Assembly (NCBI RefSeq): GCF_000003815.2
Contig: NC_049993.1
Location: forward strand, 15,376,635-15,436,634
Origin: Branchiostoma floridae
Taxonomy: Eukaryota > Chordata > Leptocardii > Amphioxiformes > Branchiostomatidae
Reading direction: 5' to 3'
Length of the DNA: 60,000 nucleotides
In this document: piece after piece, positions 1 through 12,398 of the stretch
How the letters are laid out: every line of letters starts with the position of its first letter
How positions within the stretch are numbered: the stretch's first letter is position 1
Notes under the pieces: model-generated
What the model was told of the DNA's origin: nothing
What the model saw: the letters and a program-made list of their open reading frames with translations, nothing else
The model's database searches: none
Translations under genes and position numbers: made by a program

Positions 1-351
1 AACCCGGTCCGAGCCAACTCTCATATCTCAGTCTTCAGTTACGCCCTTTTCTCATAACTTGGTAGGGTGCCACACTTATAAATAGGCAATATGTCCAAAA
101 TAATACATTGCAATTGTATTGCATTGTAACATGTACTGACACTTGACAATGCAAAACATTTTATCACTGGAATATTGCGGATTGTCAGTCAGTCAGAAGA
201 AAAGTATGTAACCAAAAAGGTGGCTCGGGCGGGGTCTTAATATGGTCCCACTGTCTATAAAGAATGCTAGACGAGTTGAAAGCAATAGGAGTTTGCAAAG
301 GACACGGTGTTAGCTAAGGACAAGGCGTTATCTAGGTCAAAAGTCACAAAT

Positions 352-356
<5 letters not shown>

Positions 357-396
<40 letters not shown>
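357..396. repeat. (TA)n microsatellite
   Basis: About 20 uninterrupted TA steps in unit 1. The same place in other units holds shorter or interrupted TA tracts (near 4645, 8205, 12775, 16287, 19678, 27705), so the locus is hypervariable between units. Confidence 0.95.
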
Positions 397-403
<7 letters not shown>

Positions 404-579
404 CGAATTTTGCTCAATATTGGACTTTATTTGAGTGTGTGGTTGTTGCTGCCGGCCACGTCTTGCCGCGAGTCCGGTTGTGGGCAGAGTATGTATGAAG
501 ACCAAACCCTACTAACGTCGAGGCATTATTGACGTCGGGACAAATTCGCCGGGGTACTTTCCGGCACTTGGGACATAGT

Positions 580-583
580 ACTA

Positions 584-614
<31 letters not shown>

Positions 615-621
615 ACACCCG
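580..621. repeat. poly-C followed by (CA)n
   Basis: About 17 C followed by about 9 CA steps. Equivalents occur in unit 3 (about 8417-8450), unit 4 (about 12977-12996, CA part nearly lost), unit 5 (about 16490-16515) and unit 6 (about 19889-19916). Confidence 0.95.
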
Positions 622-876
622 CAACAAAACTTTTAGGTCCTGCAACTAAAACAACAGGAGCTAATTGACTCATTTGCATTAACTGTGTCTTAGCCTTGCT
701 GACCTTTGAAATCCAAATTGTCTTCAGCTTGATTTTGCCTTACCCTTGTTTTCTTTGGAATCCAAATTGTCTTCTGTCTGAATTGTCTAACAACATTTCC
801 TATTGGACATCTGAAATTGTCTTCATTCATAGTTAGAGTATAAAAGACATGTTTCTAATAGATCTCTTCAGTGTCA

Positions 877-910
877 CTGACGAAGGATAGTGGATTCTAT
901 CCGAAACGTC
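877..910 (+). ncRNA. conserved CTGACGA...GAAAC hairpin (hammerhead-like, unproven)
   Basis: CTGACGA is followed by A, a 6-bp stem GGATAG/CTATCC with loop TGGATT, then GAAACGTC. This resembles the hammerhead core CUGANGA-stem II-GAAA reported in Penelope-like retroelements. One unpaired A lies between core and stem, and no clear stems I and III were traced, so catalysis is doubtful. Copies lie in unit 2 (about 4812-4844, stem damaged), units 3 and 4 (9726 and 13262, core changed to CTAACGA) and unit 6 (20174-20207). Unit 5 lacks it. Confidence 0.4.
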
Positions 911-1248
911 TGACCGTTTCAAAACCATATCCAGTTGCTTGAGTAACTACTTTTTGGTGTACATGTATTTAGAAAATGACTTATTTTAAATTTATAAGTG
1001 CATAGAATGTTGCGTTCTCACTTAATCTTTTATAACTTTGAAGTCAATGTGATTATAAATAATCATCTTTACAGCTAAACTAACTATATACAAGTATCTA
1101 TGCACACCAAAAATTTGACGCTTACAGAAAAGTGTTTCTTAGAAAAATTAAGTCTAATAATTGGACCTAACGTTCAGAAATTTTAAAGTTCCTGCATAAT
1201 TGGTTTATTGTCCAGGTTTTCCGAGACAAATTTGCCAAAGGGCCAGGT

Positions 1249-1440
1249 TATTAGTCTCCAAGCAGACCCTACGGTGCCTTAGAAATAGTATCAAAGCTGG
1301 CCAGGGACTTACTATAGCGGCACCAGGTGCCCGGTGCCCGTTTGACTCCCTTAGCCGGCTATCTCCCTTTGGCTGGCTATACTCCTTTGCCAGCTTTGAT
1401 ACTATCTCTAAGGCACCGTTGGGCCTGCTTGGAGACTACC
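1249..1440. repeat. 190-bp inverted repeat with 52-bp arms
   Basis: The left arm (1249-1301) starts TTAGTCTCCAAGCAGACC and ends CAAAGCTGGC. The right arm (1389-1440) is its reverse complement with a few changes and ends GCTTGGAGACTACC. About 87 bp separate the arms. The same structure sits at about 5184-5375, 10084-10276, 17003-17176 and 20539-20730. It looks like an old foldback element embedded before the units multiplied. Confidence 0.85.
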
Positions 1441-2007
1441 AGGTTATGTCATATGTGGATAATCTGTCATAGTCTTCTTCTGGACCAATTCAAAAGTATA
1501 AACACTTTTCTTTCGTATACATTTTGTATATTTGTTATTCAAGAGCAAGTAAATTTTGTGGGAGGCACTTGTGTGGTAGAAGCCTCTAGTCTATTTTACA
1601 GGTGTCACTTTGTGCACCTGTTCAATATAGAAATAAAACACTTCTAAAAAATTTTTTATCAATGATAACATGTCTTCTCGCTGTGTGTAACAACGTTTAT
1701 TATGAATATTTAGAAAATCTAGACATTTTGTTTTCCCTTTTTTTTAGCCCTGATGAAATTTACTGAGACATATGCTTAGATTGACAAGATTTGTTCCCCG
1801 ACAATCAGTGTAAAATACCTGCAAAGAATTTTAAAATCAGACAATATGACAGTTAGTATGCAAAAAAAAAATCTGGCTTGTGTGGCCGTTGTTTCTTGTT
1901 GTGGCCATGGGTGGACTCACCATAGTTTTGTTCGTTTATGTGGTTCATGTCCTGGCTAAGGACAGCAGAGGGCAATTACACTGGCTTATTGTTATGGTTG
2001 TCCTCAG

Positions 2008-2088
2008 GTCATTGCAATCTGTAGTGGTGTACTGATTATGGTTCCTGCCTGTTTATTCATCTTGCTCTGGATCAGAATTGGTTTATAA
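2008..2088 (+). pseudogene. decayed TM1 exon fragment, unit 1
   Basis: The frame reads V-I-A-I-C-S-G-V-L-I-M-V-P-A-C-L-F-I-L-L and then ends at TAA a few codons later. Gene A at 36.2 kb encodes VISICTSILIFIPACLFI at its first membrane segment, and the DNA of the two is alignable base by base (for example GTCATTGCAATCTG against GTCATTTCAATCTG). About 90 bp upstream is ATGGGTGGACTC, similar to the ATGGGTGACTGC start of gene A. The second membrane segment and proline tail were not found. Confidence 0.75.
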
Positions 2089-2914
2089 GTATTTTCTATT
2101 TGTTTATCTCCTAACATGACGGCAGTACTCACTGTATGAAAGTTGTCAAGGACGGGAGTTTAACACGTTCTTTTGGGAAGATTTGAAGTTTATAACACTA
2201 AGGATTATGGTAGACTAAGGGGGTTAAGATGTTAAGATTTAACCCTCATACCACCCTTGCCGACTAATCTTACCGTATTGTGTCAAAACTGACCACATAA
2301 CATTTGTTTATTTATTTTTTTTCCCGTGACAGCTCCCCTCAACTGGTCCTCTTGAAAGATTACGGCCTACGTGTTGGCCGACAGGGCTTACCAGTACAAA
2401 TAAAGGTGAACTGAAATGAACTGAGTATGTATAAGTGCTCCGCCCACTTGCAGGTGAGCGGTGAGCAGTGACTCTGTTAAAAACAACAACACAAATAGCG
2501 TCAAACATAAAAGCCGGTTCAATTATTAAATAGATAATATGCTAAAGAAATATGCATGTGTCAAGTGCATTATTTTGCGTTGAAAAATGTATTCTTTAAG
2601 GAATGTCTACATATTGCAGATAAATTTGTGACCTTTATATCGGACATTATTCCCTGTCATTGCCTGGCATTCTTAAAATTCCGTACAAAAATATTTGGAC
2701 CTGGTCCAGGTGATCGAAGCCAACTCTAAAATTTTGCCAGTCTTCGGTTCCAGCGCTTGCTATAACTTGGCAAGGTACCACACATATATAAATAGACAAG
2801 TCACAGTACAATAATGTATTATCATACAGTCGATGATTGAAAAGACACGTGAAGAAACCCATTGTTTTGCATTGCATTGGCAGGTTCAATTTCCGCCAAT
2901 GTGGAGGTGGTAAT

Positions 2915-3547
2915 CAGGGGTGCCTAAGCATTTGCACGAACCCTATGAAATTCGTACGAATATTATGTGATACACACGAATCACTATGCGAAAACGCACG
3001 AATATTATGAAATTCGCACGAATCACTATGCGAAATCCTACGAATTTCATGAAATTCGCACGAATCACTATGTGACACACACGAGCCTTATGTGATTTGC
3101 ACGATCCTTATGCAAAAACGGCGGCCGGGAGGAGGCATAATTTTGAGCGTTTCTACCCGAGATATTTATATTTCAAGGCATGGAATGGACATTTACCGTC
3201 GCAAAGATGTATTTCATAGCCTGTGAGCTACTGTTTAGCTTCATTTCGGCGTGTTACATCGTATTTTCAGTCGCCGAAGCGGCGAAGCCGCCATCTTGAA
3301 AATCCCGCTCCGTTTGTCACGTGACCCCGCCAGTGGTTGCGCAATTTCGCATAAGGATCGTGCAAATCACATAAGGCTCGTGTGTGTCACATAGTGATTC
3401 GTACGAATTTCATAAAATTCGTACGATTTCGCATAGTGATTCGTGCGAATTTCATAGTATTCGTGCGTTTTCGCATAGTGATTCGTGTGTATCACATAAT
3501 ATTCGTACGGATTTCATAGGGATCGTGCAAATGCTTAGGCACCCCTG
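2915..3547. mobile_element. hAT-like foldback element, 633 bp, TSD GTAAT
   Basis: It starts CAGGGGTGCCTAAGCATTTG and ends with the reverse complement, CAAATGCTTAGGCACCCCTG. The arms remain complementary for about 200 bp, and the centre carries CACGTGACCCCGCC. It is flanked by GTAAT at 2910-2914 and 3548-3552. The other units have an uninterrupted GGAGGTGGTAATTGCAG here, which proves insertion. CAGGG termini are typical of hAT elements, but the usual duplication is 8 bp and this one is 5 bp. No coding capacity. Confidence 0.88.
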
Positions 3548-5902
3548 GTAATTGCAGTGAATTTCAAAATTTTAAGGCAGTAACAATGACGTAGCATCAA
3601 ACCATCAGGAACGTCATCAAAGTAATTTCTAGCAATGACCTTCTGACTTTTGTAGGTTTGTGCCTCATGAATATGCATAAGTGCCCTGGCTACAAGCGTT
3701 TGTGTGGTGAGCCGTAACGCTAAAGCTAAGGGCTGAACCAGCCGTACGTGCAATTTGTCCGTACGTTTTTGTTTTTTTTGGAGGCCACGTCCGCCTCGTA
3801 TTTCTGAAAACGTTCAGGTTGTACAGGGCAGGTGCGTCGCCCGTACTGGCACGTGCGGGGGCGAATCGGCAGCCCGATGACAGACAAAGCTCTGTCTGCG
3901 CGTAAGTTTTAAGATGTGTCTGCGTGCTCCAAAATCCGTCGGATTCCGTACGAGTTCGTACGGAGGCGGCACTTATTACTTAACTTGGCACGTAGACAGC
4001 ACATATTTGCATGTACATCGGGTTGTGCCCTTAGCTTAACAGTGTAAAAACAACAACACAAATATCGTTCAATATAACAAACGGAACGATAATCAAAACT
4101 GTTACCAGTTCTATGCTAAAGAAATATGCACGTGCAAAGGTGAAACAGTCAATCCTTAAAGGGATGTCGACATATTACAGAATGTGTGACCTTTGTATCG
4201 GACCTAACTCACTGTCGCTACCTTCAACTTGCTCAGCATTCCTAATAGTCCGTGGGGTTATATATAAACCCAGTCCGAGCCAACTCTCATATCTCAGTTT
4301 TTAGTTACGCCTTTTTCTCATAACTTGGTAGGGTGCCACACTTATAAATAGGCAATATGTTCAAAAGAATACATTGCAATTGTATTGCATTGTAACATGT
4401 ACTGACACTTGACAATGCAAAACATTTTATCACTGGAATATTGCGGATTGTCAGTCAGTCAGAAGAAAAGTATGTAACCAAAAAGGTGGCTCGGACGGGG
4501 TCTTAACATGGTCCCACTGTCTATAAATTATGCTAGACGAGTTGAAAGCAATAGGAGTTGGCAAAGGACAAGGTGTTAGCTAAGGACAAGGCGTTATCTA
4601 GGTCAAAAGTGACAAATTCTGATATGTGGATATCCCTTATAGGATATGTATATATATATGTATTTTATAGTCGAATTTTAATCAACATTGGACTATATTT
4701 GAGTGTGTGGTTGTTGCTGCCGGCCACGTCTTGCCCATTGGACATCTGAAATTGTCTTCATTCATAGTTAGAGTATAAAAGACCTGTTTCTTCTATATCA
4801 CTTCAGTGTCACTGACGAAGGTTGTGGATTCTATCCGAAACGTCTGACCGTTTCCAAAACCATATCCAGTTGCTTGAGTAACTACTTTTTGGTGTACATG
4901 TATTTAGAAAATGACTTATTTTAAATCTATAAGTGCATAGAATGTTGTGTTCTCACTTAATCTTTTATAACTTTGAAGTCAATGTAATTATAAATAATCA
5001 TCTGTACAGCTACACTAACTATATACAAGTATCTTTGCACACCAAAAATTTGACGCTTAGAGAAAAGTGTTTCTTAGAAAAATTAAGTCTAATATTTGGA
5101 CCTAACGTTCAGAAATTTTAAAGTTCGTGCATAATTGGTTTATTGTCCAGGTTTTCCGAGGCAAATTTGCCAAAGGGCCAGGTTATTAGTCTCCAAGCAG
5201 ACCCTACGGTGCCTTAGAAATAGTATCAAAGCTGGCCAGGGACTTAGTATAGCGGCACCAGGTGCCCGGCGCCCGTTTGACTCCCTTAGCCGGCTATCTC
5301 CCTTTGGCCGGCTATACTCCTTTGCCAGCTTTGATACTATCTCTAAGGCACCGTTGGGTCTGCTTTGAGACTACCAGGTTATGTCATATGTGGATAATAT
5401 GTCAAGGTCTTCTTCTGGACCATTTCAAAAGTATAAACACTTTTCTTTCGTATACATTTTGTATATTTGTTATTCCAGAGCAAGTAAATTTTGTGGGAGG
5501 CACTTGTGTGGTAGAAGCCTCTAGTCCATTTTACAGGTGTCACTTTGTGCACCTGTTCAATATATAAATAAAACACTTCTACATAATTTTTTATCAATGA
5601 TAACATGTCTTCTCGCTGTGTGTAACAACGTTTATTATGTATATTTAGAAAATCTAGACATTTTGATTTACTTTTTTTTTTCTTTTAGTACTGATGAAAT
5701 TTACTGAGTCATATGCTTAGATTGACAAGATTTTTTTCCCGACAACTAGTGTTAAATACCTGCAAAAAATTTTTAAAAAAATCTGGCTTGTGTGGTCGTT
5801 GTTTCTGGTTGCGGCCATGGGTGGACTCACCTTACTTTTTGTGGTTCATGTCCTGGCTAAGGACAACAGAGGGCAACTACACTGTTCAGGGCAACTCCTC
5901 CG

Positions 5903-5982
5903 GTCATTGCAATCTGTACTGGTGTACTAATTTTGGTACCTGCCTGTTTCTTCATCTTGCTCTGGATCAGAATTGGTTTATA
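5903..5982 (+). pseudogene. decayed TM1 exon fragment, unit 2
   Basis: Same relic as in unit 1, reading VIAICTGVLILVPACFFILL to a TAA at 5980-5982. Unit 2 lacks part of the preceding ACTGGCTTATTG segment. Confidence 0.72.
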
Positions 5983-7230
5983 AGTATTTTCTATTTGTTT
6001 ATCTCCTAACATGACGACAGTACTCACTGTATGAAATTTGTCAAGGACGGTAGTTACACACGTTCCTTTGGGAAGATTTGAAGTTTATAACACTAAGGAT
6101 TTTGGTAGACCAAGGGGGTTATGATGTTAAGATTTAACCCTCATACCACCGTTGCCGACTAATCTTACCGTATTGGGTCAAAACTGACCACATCACATTT
6201 GTTTATTTATTTTTTTCCCGTGACACCTCCGCTCAACTGGTTCTCTTGAAAGATTACGGCCTACATTTTGGCCGACAGGGCTTACCAGTACAACTAAAGG
6301 TGAACTGAAATGACCTGAGTATGTATACGTGCTCCGCCCACTTGCGGGTGAGCGGTGAGCAGTGACGCTGTTAAAAACAACAACACAAATAGCGTCAAAC
6401 ATAATACCTGGTTCAATCATTAAATAGATAATATGCTAAAGAAATATGCACGTGTCAAGTGCATAAGTTCGCGTTGAGAAATGTATTCTTTAAGGAATGT
6501 CTACATATTACAGATAAATGTGTGACCTTTATATATCGGACATTATTCCCTGTCATTGCCTGGCATTCTTAAAAGTCCGTAGGAAAATATTTGGACCTGG
6601 TCCAGGTGATCGAAGCCAACTTTAAAATCTTGCCAGTCTTCGGTTACAGCACTTGCCATAACTTGGCAAGGTACCACACTTATAAATAGACAAGTCACAG
6701 TACAATAATTTATTATCATACAGTCGATGAATGAAAAAACACGTGAAGAAACCCACTGTGTTGCATTGCATTGGCATGTTCAATGTCCGCCAATGTGGAG
6801 GTGGTAATTGCAGTGAATTTCAAACTTTTACTTTAAGGCAGTAACAATGACGTATCATCAAACCATCAGAAACGTCATCAGACTAATTTCTAGCAATGAC
6901 CTTCTGACTTTTGTAGGTTTGTGCCTCATGAATATGCATAAGTGACCTGGCCACAAGCGTCTGTGTGGTGAGCCGTAAAGCTAAAGCTAAAGCTAGGGGC
7001 ACAACCCACCGTACTTGCAACTGCGTGGTGTCTACGTGCCAAAACGTGGGCAATCGCACAGAGATTGTACGTTGTAAGCACCGCCACGTACAACTAACGT
7101 ACCACTTGCGCAACGAACGATGCACGCAACCGCTCACGGCCAGGCGTGGCGTGCAGACCACATACTTACACCTTAGCATGCGCAACCGTGCGAGAGACGT
7201 GCGTTGAGACGCTCTTGCCAGTCCTTCCCC

Positions 7231-7361
7231 ACGTTTTCGGAAAAACGTGGCGGACGTGAACTCCCAAAAAACATACGGACAAATGAGCTGAACCCGCCGT
7301 ACGTGCAATTTGTCCGTACTTTTTTTTGGAGGCCAAGTCCGCCACGTATTTCTGAAAACGT
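7231..7361. repeat. 131-bp inverted repeat with 54-bp arms
   Basis: The left arm (7231-7284) runs from ACGTTTTCGGAAAAACGTGG to CATACGGACAAAT. The right arm (7308-7361) is its near-perfect reverse complement. Only unit 2 has the left arm; the right arm is the normal TIR-element sequence of every unit. It likely arose by a second, inverted partial copy of that element. Confidence 0.85.
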
Positions 7362-8415
7362 TCAGGTTGTACAGGGCAGGCGCGTCGCCCGTACTGGCAC
7401 GTGTGGGGGCGAATCGGCAGCGCCATGACGGACAAAGTTCTGTCTGCGCGTAAGTTTTAAGATGTGTCTGCGTGCTCCAAAATCCGTCGGATTCCGTACG
7501 AGTTCGTACGGAGGCGGTACTTATTACTTAACTTGGCACGTAGACAGCACATATTTGCATGTACATCGTGTTGTGCCCTTAGCTTAACAGTGTAAAAACA
7601 ACAACACAAATATCGTTCAATATAACAAACGGAACGATATTCACAACTGTTACCAGTTCTATGCTAAAGAAATATGCACGTGCAAAGTACATTCGTTTGC
7701 GGTGAAACAGTCAATCCTATAAGGGATGTCGACATATTACAGAATGTGTGACCTTCGTATCGGACCTAACTCACTGTCGCTACCTTCAACTTGCTCAGCA
7801 TTCCCAATAGTCTGTGGGGTTATATATAAACCCGATCCGAGCCAACTCTCATATCTCAGTCTTCAGTTACGCCCTTTTCTCATAACTTGGTAGGGTACCA
7901 CTCTTATAAATAGGTAATATGTTCAAAATAATACATTGCAATTGTATTGCATTGTCACATGTACTGACATTTGACAATGCAAAACATTTTATCACTGGAA
8001 TATTGCGGATTGTCAGTCATAAGAAAAGTATGTAACCAAAAAGGTGGCTCGGACGGGGTCTTAATATGGTCCCACTGTCTATAAAGAATGCTAGACGAGT
8101 TGAAAGCAATAGGAGTTGGCAAAGGACAAGGTGTCAGGTAAGGACAAGGCGTTAGCTAGGTCAAAAGTCACAAATTCTGATATGTGGATATCCCTTATAG
8201 GATATATATATATATTTTATAGTCGAATTTTACTCAACATTGTACTATATTTGAGTGTGTGGTTGTTGCTGCCGGCCACGTCTTGCCGCGCGTCCTCTTG
8301 TGGGCAGAGTATTTATGAAGACCAAACCCTACTAACGTCGAGGCATTATTGACGTCGGGACAAAAGTCGGGACAAATTCGCCTGGGTAATTTCCGGCACT
8401 TGGGACATAGTACTA

Positions 8416-8446
<31 letters not shown>

Positions 8447-8507
8447 ACACCCGCAACAAAACTTTTAGGTCCTGGAACTAAAACAACAGGAGCTAATTGA
8501 TTCATTT

Positions 8508-9520
8508 CCGCAAGGGACTGTTCTGGGACCATTGCTCTTCCTCTTGTACATAAACGACTTGCCAGACCAGCTCGATTCAAGTGTGAGGTTATTCGCCGAT
8601 GATTGTCTGCTATATATAGAGGTATCTGCAAAGAATGACTCACAACTTCTTCAGAAAGATCTGAACACCCTGGAAGAATGGCAAAGGAAATGGCTTATGC
8701 AGTTCAATCCTGATAAGTGCTATATCATGCACATAACGAACAAACGCACGCCAAACGTGTCCCCTTACCAGTTTTGTGGTCAGACATTAGCAACCACAAA
8801 AAGCCACCCATACCTAGGTGTTACGTTAACAACTGGGCTGAAGTGGGGTGTCCATGTTAACAAAATAACAACCAAGGCTAAACAGACATTGGGAGTGATC
8901 AAACGTAACTTGTGGGCATGCCCAGCCCGCGTAAAATCACTTGCATACACGTCACTGGTAAGACCTAACCTTGAATATGCTGCAACAGTATGGGATCCGT
9001 ATACAAAGAAAGACAAAGATAAACTTGAAAGGGTACAGAACCAAGCTGCCCGATTCTGTACAAACAACTACAACAGGGATGCTAGTGTTACCAAAATGAA
9101 AACAGATCTACAGTGGACATCACTTGAAGACAGAAGGAAAATGTCCAGACTTTGCATGATGTACAAAATGACCAATAAGCTGGTGGACGTACCGACTGAT
9201 AAGTATCTAATACCAGCTCAAAAAAGAACAAGAAACAGCCATGACTTCAAGTACCAGAGTTTCCAAGCTAGGATTGATGTGTTCAAAAATTCGTATTTTC
9301 CCAGAACTATCGTAGATTGGAATTTGTTATCACCAAGTACAGTAGGGGCATCTTCTCTGGATAGTTTTAAAGAAAGCTTGCAGTTAGATGTGCAAAAGTT
9401 AGGTGTGAAGGACCGTTCAGTGTAATATAACCAGCTGCTGCCGCGCCGCGTGCCTGCGAAGCTGGTGTGTTACGCCGAATGGCGGTTATACCGGCTATAC
9501 AGATACAGATACAGATACAG
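8508..9520 (+). mobile_element. 5'-truncated LINE (Jockey/CR1-type) with (CAGATA)n tail
   Basis: Insertion of about 1.01 kb into unit 3. It begins inside the reverse-transcriptase coding region and ends in about three CAGATA repeats, the usual 5'-truncated, microsatellite-tailed product of target-primed reverse transcription. ATTT at 8504-8507 and 9521-9524 is a possible short target duplication. Partial copies of the same 3' end lie at 12997-13056 (+) and 27941-28104 (-). Confidence 0.9.
8513..9425 (+). pseudogene. LINE reverse transcriptase, C-terminal part
   Basis: An open frame of about 300 codons starts in the conserved QGTVLGPLLFLLYINDLP block (RT motif 4) and includes the catalytic RLFADDCLLY block with the two aspartates. 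Further on come W.M.FN..KC, YLGV, LVRPNLEYAATVWDPY and PRTIVDWN blocks. This set is typical of Jockey-superfamily LINEs (CR1, L2, Crack and relatives). The frame stays open to TAA at 9423-9425. The endonuclease, ORF1 and the first RT motifs are missing, so the copy cannot be autonomous; its only start is internal. The intact frame suggests a fairly recent insertion. Confidence 0.9.
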
Positions 9521-10819
9521 ATTTGCATTAACTGTGTCTTAGCCTTGCTGACCTTTGAAATCCAAATTGTCTTCAGCTTGATTTTGCCTTACCCTTGTTT
9601 TCTTTGGAATCCAAATTGTCTTCTATCTGAATTGTCTAACAACATTTCCTATTGGACATCTGAAAGTGTCTTCATTCATAGTTACAGTATAAAAGACCTG
9701 TTTCTTCTAGATCACTTCAGTGTCACTAACGAAGGATAGTGGATTCTATCCGAAACGTCTGACCGTTTCCAAAACCATATCCAGTTGCTTGAGTAACTAC
9801 TTTTTGGTGTACATGTATTTAGAAAATGACTTAAGTGCATAGAATGTTGCGTTCTCACTTAATCTTTTATAACTTTGAAGTCAATGTGATTATAAATAAT
9901 CATCTTTACAGCTACACTAACTATATACAAGTATCTTTGCACACCAAAAATTTGACGCTTACAGAAAAGTGTTTCTTAGAAAAATTAAGTCTAATATTTG
10001 GACCTAACGTTCAGAAATTTTAAAGTTCGTGCATAATTGGTTTATTGTCCAGGTTTTCCGAGGCAAATTTGCCAAAGGGCCAGGTTAGTAGTCTCCAAGC
10101 AGACCTTACGGTGCCTTAGAAATAGTATCCAAGCTGGCCAGGGACTTAGTATAGCGGCACCAGGTGCCCGGTGCCCGTTTGACTCCCTTAGCTGGCTATC
10201 TCCCTTTGGCCGGCTATACTCCTTTGCCAGCTTTGATACTATCTCTAAGGCACCGTTGGGTCTGCCTGGACACTACCAGGTTATGTCATATGTGGATAAT
10301 CTGTCATAGTCTTCTTCTGGACCATTTCAAAAGTATAAACACTTTTCTTTCGTATACATTTTGTATATTTGTTATTCCAGAGCAAGTAAATTTTGTGGGA
10401 GTCACTTGTGTGGTAGAAGCCTCTAGTCTATTTTACAGGTGTCACTTTGTGCACCTGTTCAATATAGAAATAAAACACTTCTACATAATTTTTTATCAAT
10501 GATAACATGTCTTCTCGCTGTGTGTAACAACGTTTATTATGTATATATAGAAAATCTAGACATTTTGTTTTTACTTTTTTTTTTGGTTTAGCACTGATTA
10601 AATTTACTGAGTCATATGCTTAGATTGACAAGTTTTTTCCCCGACAACTAGTGTTAAATACCTGCAAAGAATTTTTAAAAAATCTGGCTTGTGTGGCCGT
10701 TGTTTCTTGTTGCAGCCATGGGTGGACTCACCATAGTTTTTGTTCGTTTATGTGGTTCATGTCCTGGCTAAGGACAACAGAGGGCAACTAGACTGGCTTA
10801 TTGTTATGGTTGTCCTCAG

Positions 10820-10900
10820 GTCATTGCAATCTGTACTGGTGTACTCATTTTGGTACCTGCCTGTTTATTCATTTTGCTCTGGATCAGAATTCGTTTATAA
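10820..10900 (+). pseudogene. decayed TM1 exon fragment, unit 3
   Basis: Same relic, reading VIAICTGVLILVPACLFILL to a TAA at 10898-10900. This copy has ACTCATTTTGGTACCTGCCTG, very close to ACTCATTTTCATACCTGCTTG in gene A. Confidence 0.74.
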
Positions 10901-12398
10901 GTATTTTCTATTTGTTTATCTCCTAACATGACGACAGTACTCACTGTATGAAAGTTGTCAAGGACCGTAGTTAAACACGTTCTTTTGGGAAGATTTGAAG
11001 TTTATAACACTAAGGATTTTGGTAGACCAAGGGGGTTATGATGTTAAGATTACATACCACCCTTGCCGACGTCTAATCTTACCGTATTGGGTCAAAACTG
11101 ACCGCATAACATTTGTCTATTTATTTTTTTCCCGTGACAGCTCCCCTCAACTGGTCCTCTTGAAAGATTACGGCCTACATGTTGGCCGACGGGGCTTACC
11201 AGTACAAATAAAGGTGAACTGAAATGAACTGAGTATGTATACGTGCTCCGCCCACTTGCGGGTGAGTGGTGAGCAGTGACGCTGTTAAAAACAAAAACAC
11301 AAATAGCGTCAAACATAAAACCCGGTTCAATCATTAAATATATAATATGCTAAAGAAATATGCACGTGTCAAGTGCAATAGTTGAAAAATGTATTCTTTA
11401 AGGAATGTCTACATATTACAGATAAATGTGTGACCTTTATATCGGACATTATTCCCTGTCATTGCCTGGCATTCTTAAAGGTCCGTAGGAAAATATTTGG
11501 ACATGGTCCAGGTGATCGAAGCCAACTCTAAAATTTTGCCAGTCTTCGGTTACAGCACTTGCCATAACTTGGCAAGGTACCACACTTATAAATAGACAAG
11601 TCACAGTACAATAATGTATTATCATACAGTCGATGATTGAAAAGACACGTGAAGAAACCCATTGTGTTGCATTGCATTGGCATGTTCAATTTCCGCCAAT
11701 GTGGAGGTGCTAACTGCAGTGAATTTCAAACTTTTAAGGCAGTAACAATGACGCGTCATCAAACCATCAGGAACGTCATCAAAGTAATTTCTAGCAATGA
11801 CCTTCTGACTTTTGTAGGTTTGTGCCTCATGAATATGCATAAGTGCCCTGGCCACAAGGGCTGAACCCGCCGTACGTGCAATTTGTCCGTACGTTTTTCG
11901 GGAGACCAAGTCCGCCACGCATTTCTGAAAACGTTCAGGTTGTAGAGGGCAAGTGCGTCGCCCGTACTGGCACGTGCGGGGGCGAATCGGCAGCGCCATG
12001 ACAGACAAAGTTCTGTCTGCGCGTAAGTTTTAAGATGTGTCTGCGTGCTCCAAAATCCGTCGGATTCCGTACGAGTTCGTACGGAGGCGGTACTTATCAC
12101 TTAACTTGGCACGTAGACAGCACATATTTGCATGTACATCGGATTGTGTCCTTAGCTTAACAGTGTAAAAACAACAACACAAATATCGTTCAATATAACA
12201 AACGGAACGATAATCACAACTGTTGCCAGTTCTATGCTAAAGAAATATGCACGTGCAAAGTACATTCGTTCGCGGTGAAACAGTCAATCCTATAAGGGAT
12301 GTCGACATATTACAGAATGTGTGACCTTTGTATCGGACCTAACTCACTGTCGCTGCCTTCAACTTGCTCAGCATTCCTAATAGTCCGTGGGGTTATAT

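Larger units (their letters stand above)
1..4266 (+). repeat. array unit 1
   Basis: The window opens exactly at the unit landmark. This unit carries a 40-bp (TA)n tract at 357-396, a poly-C/(CA)n tract at about 585-620, and a hAT-like foldback element (2915-3547) that no other unit has. Its embedded AGCTAAGGGC-ended TIR element runs from about 3713 to 4042. Confidence 0.9.
4267..7828 (+). repeat. array unit 2
   Basis: Compared with unit 1 it lacks about 300 bp at 4736, where GCCACGTCTTGCC joins directly to CATTGGACATCTG, so the poly-C tract is gone. It also carries an extra segment at about 6975-7290 that forms a long inverted repeat with the following sequence. Confidence 0.9.
7829..12398 (+). 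repeat. array unit 3 (with LINE insertion)
   Basis: Same order of segments as unit 1, plus a 5'-truncated LINE at 8508-9520 between GATTCATTT and GCATTAACTG, which are adjacent in units 1 and 6. The right end runs into the first N gap. Confidence 0.9.

Noticed and set aside
1200-1647. recurrent open frames (MVYCPGFPRQ and MPGARLTPLAG) in each array unit
   Set aside because: They read through the inverted-repeat segment in two frames and recur only because the unit recurs. They do not resemble a domain, and stops differ among units.
8513-9425. active LINE
   Set aside because: The ORF is open, but the N-terminal RT, endonuclease and ORF1 are missing.
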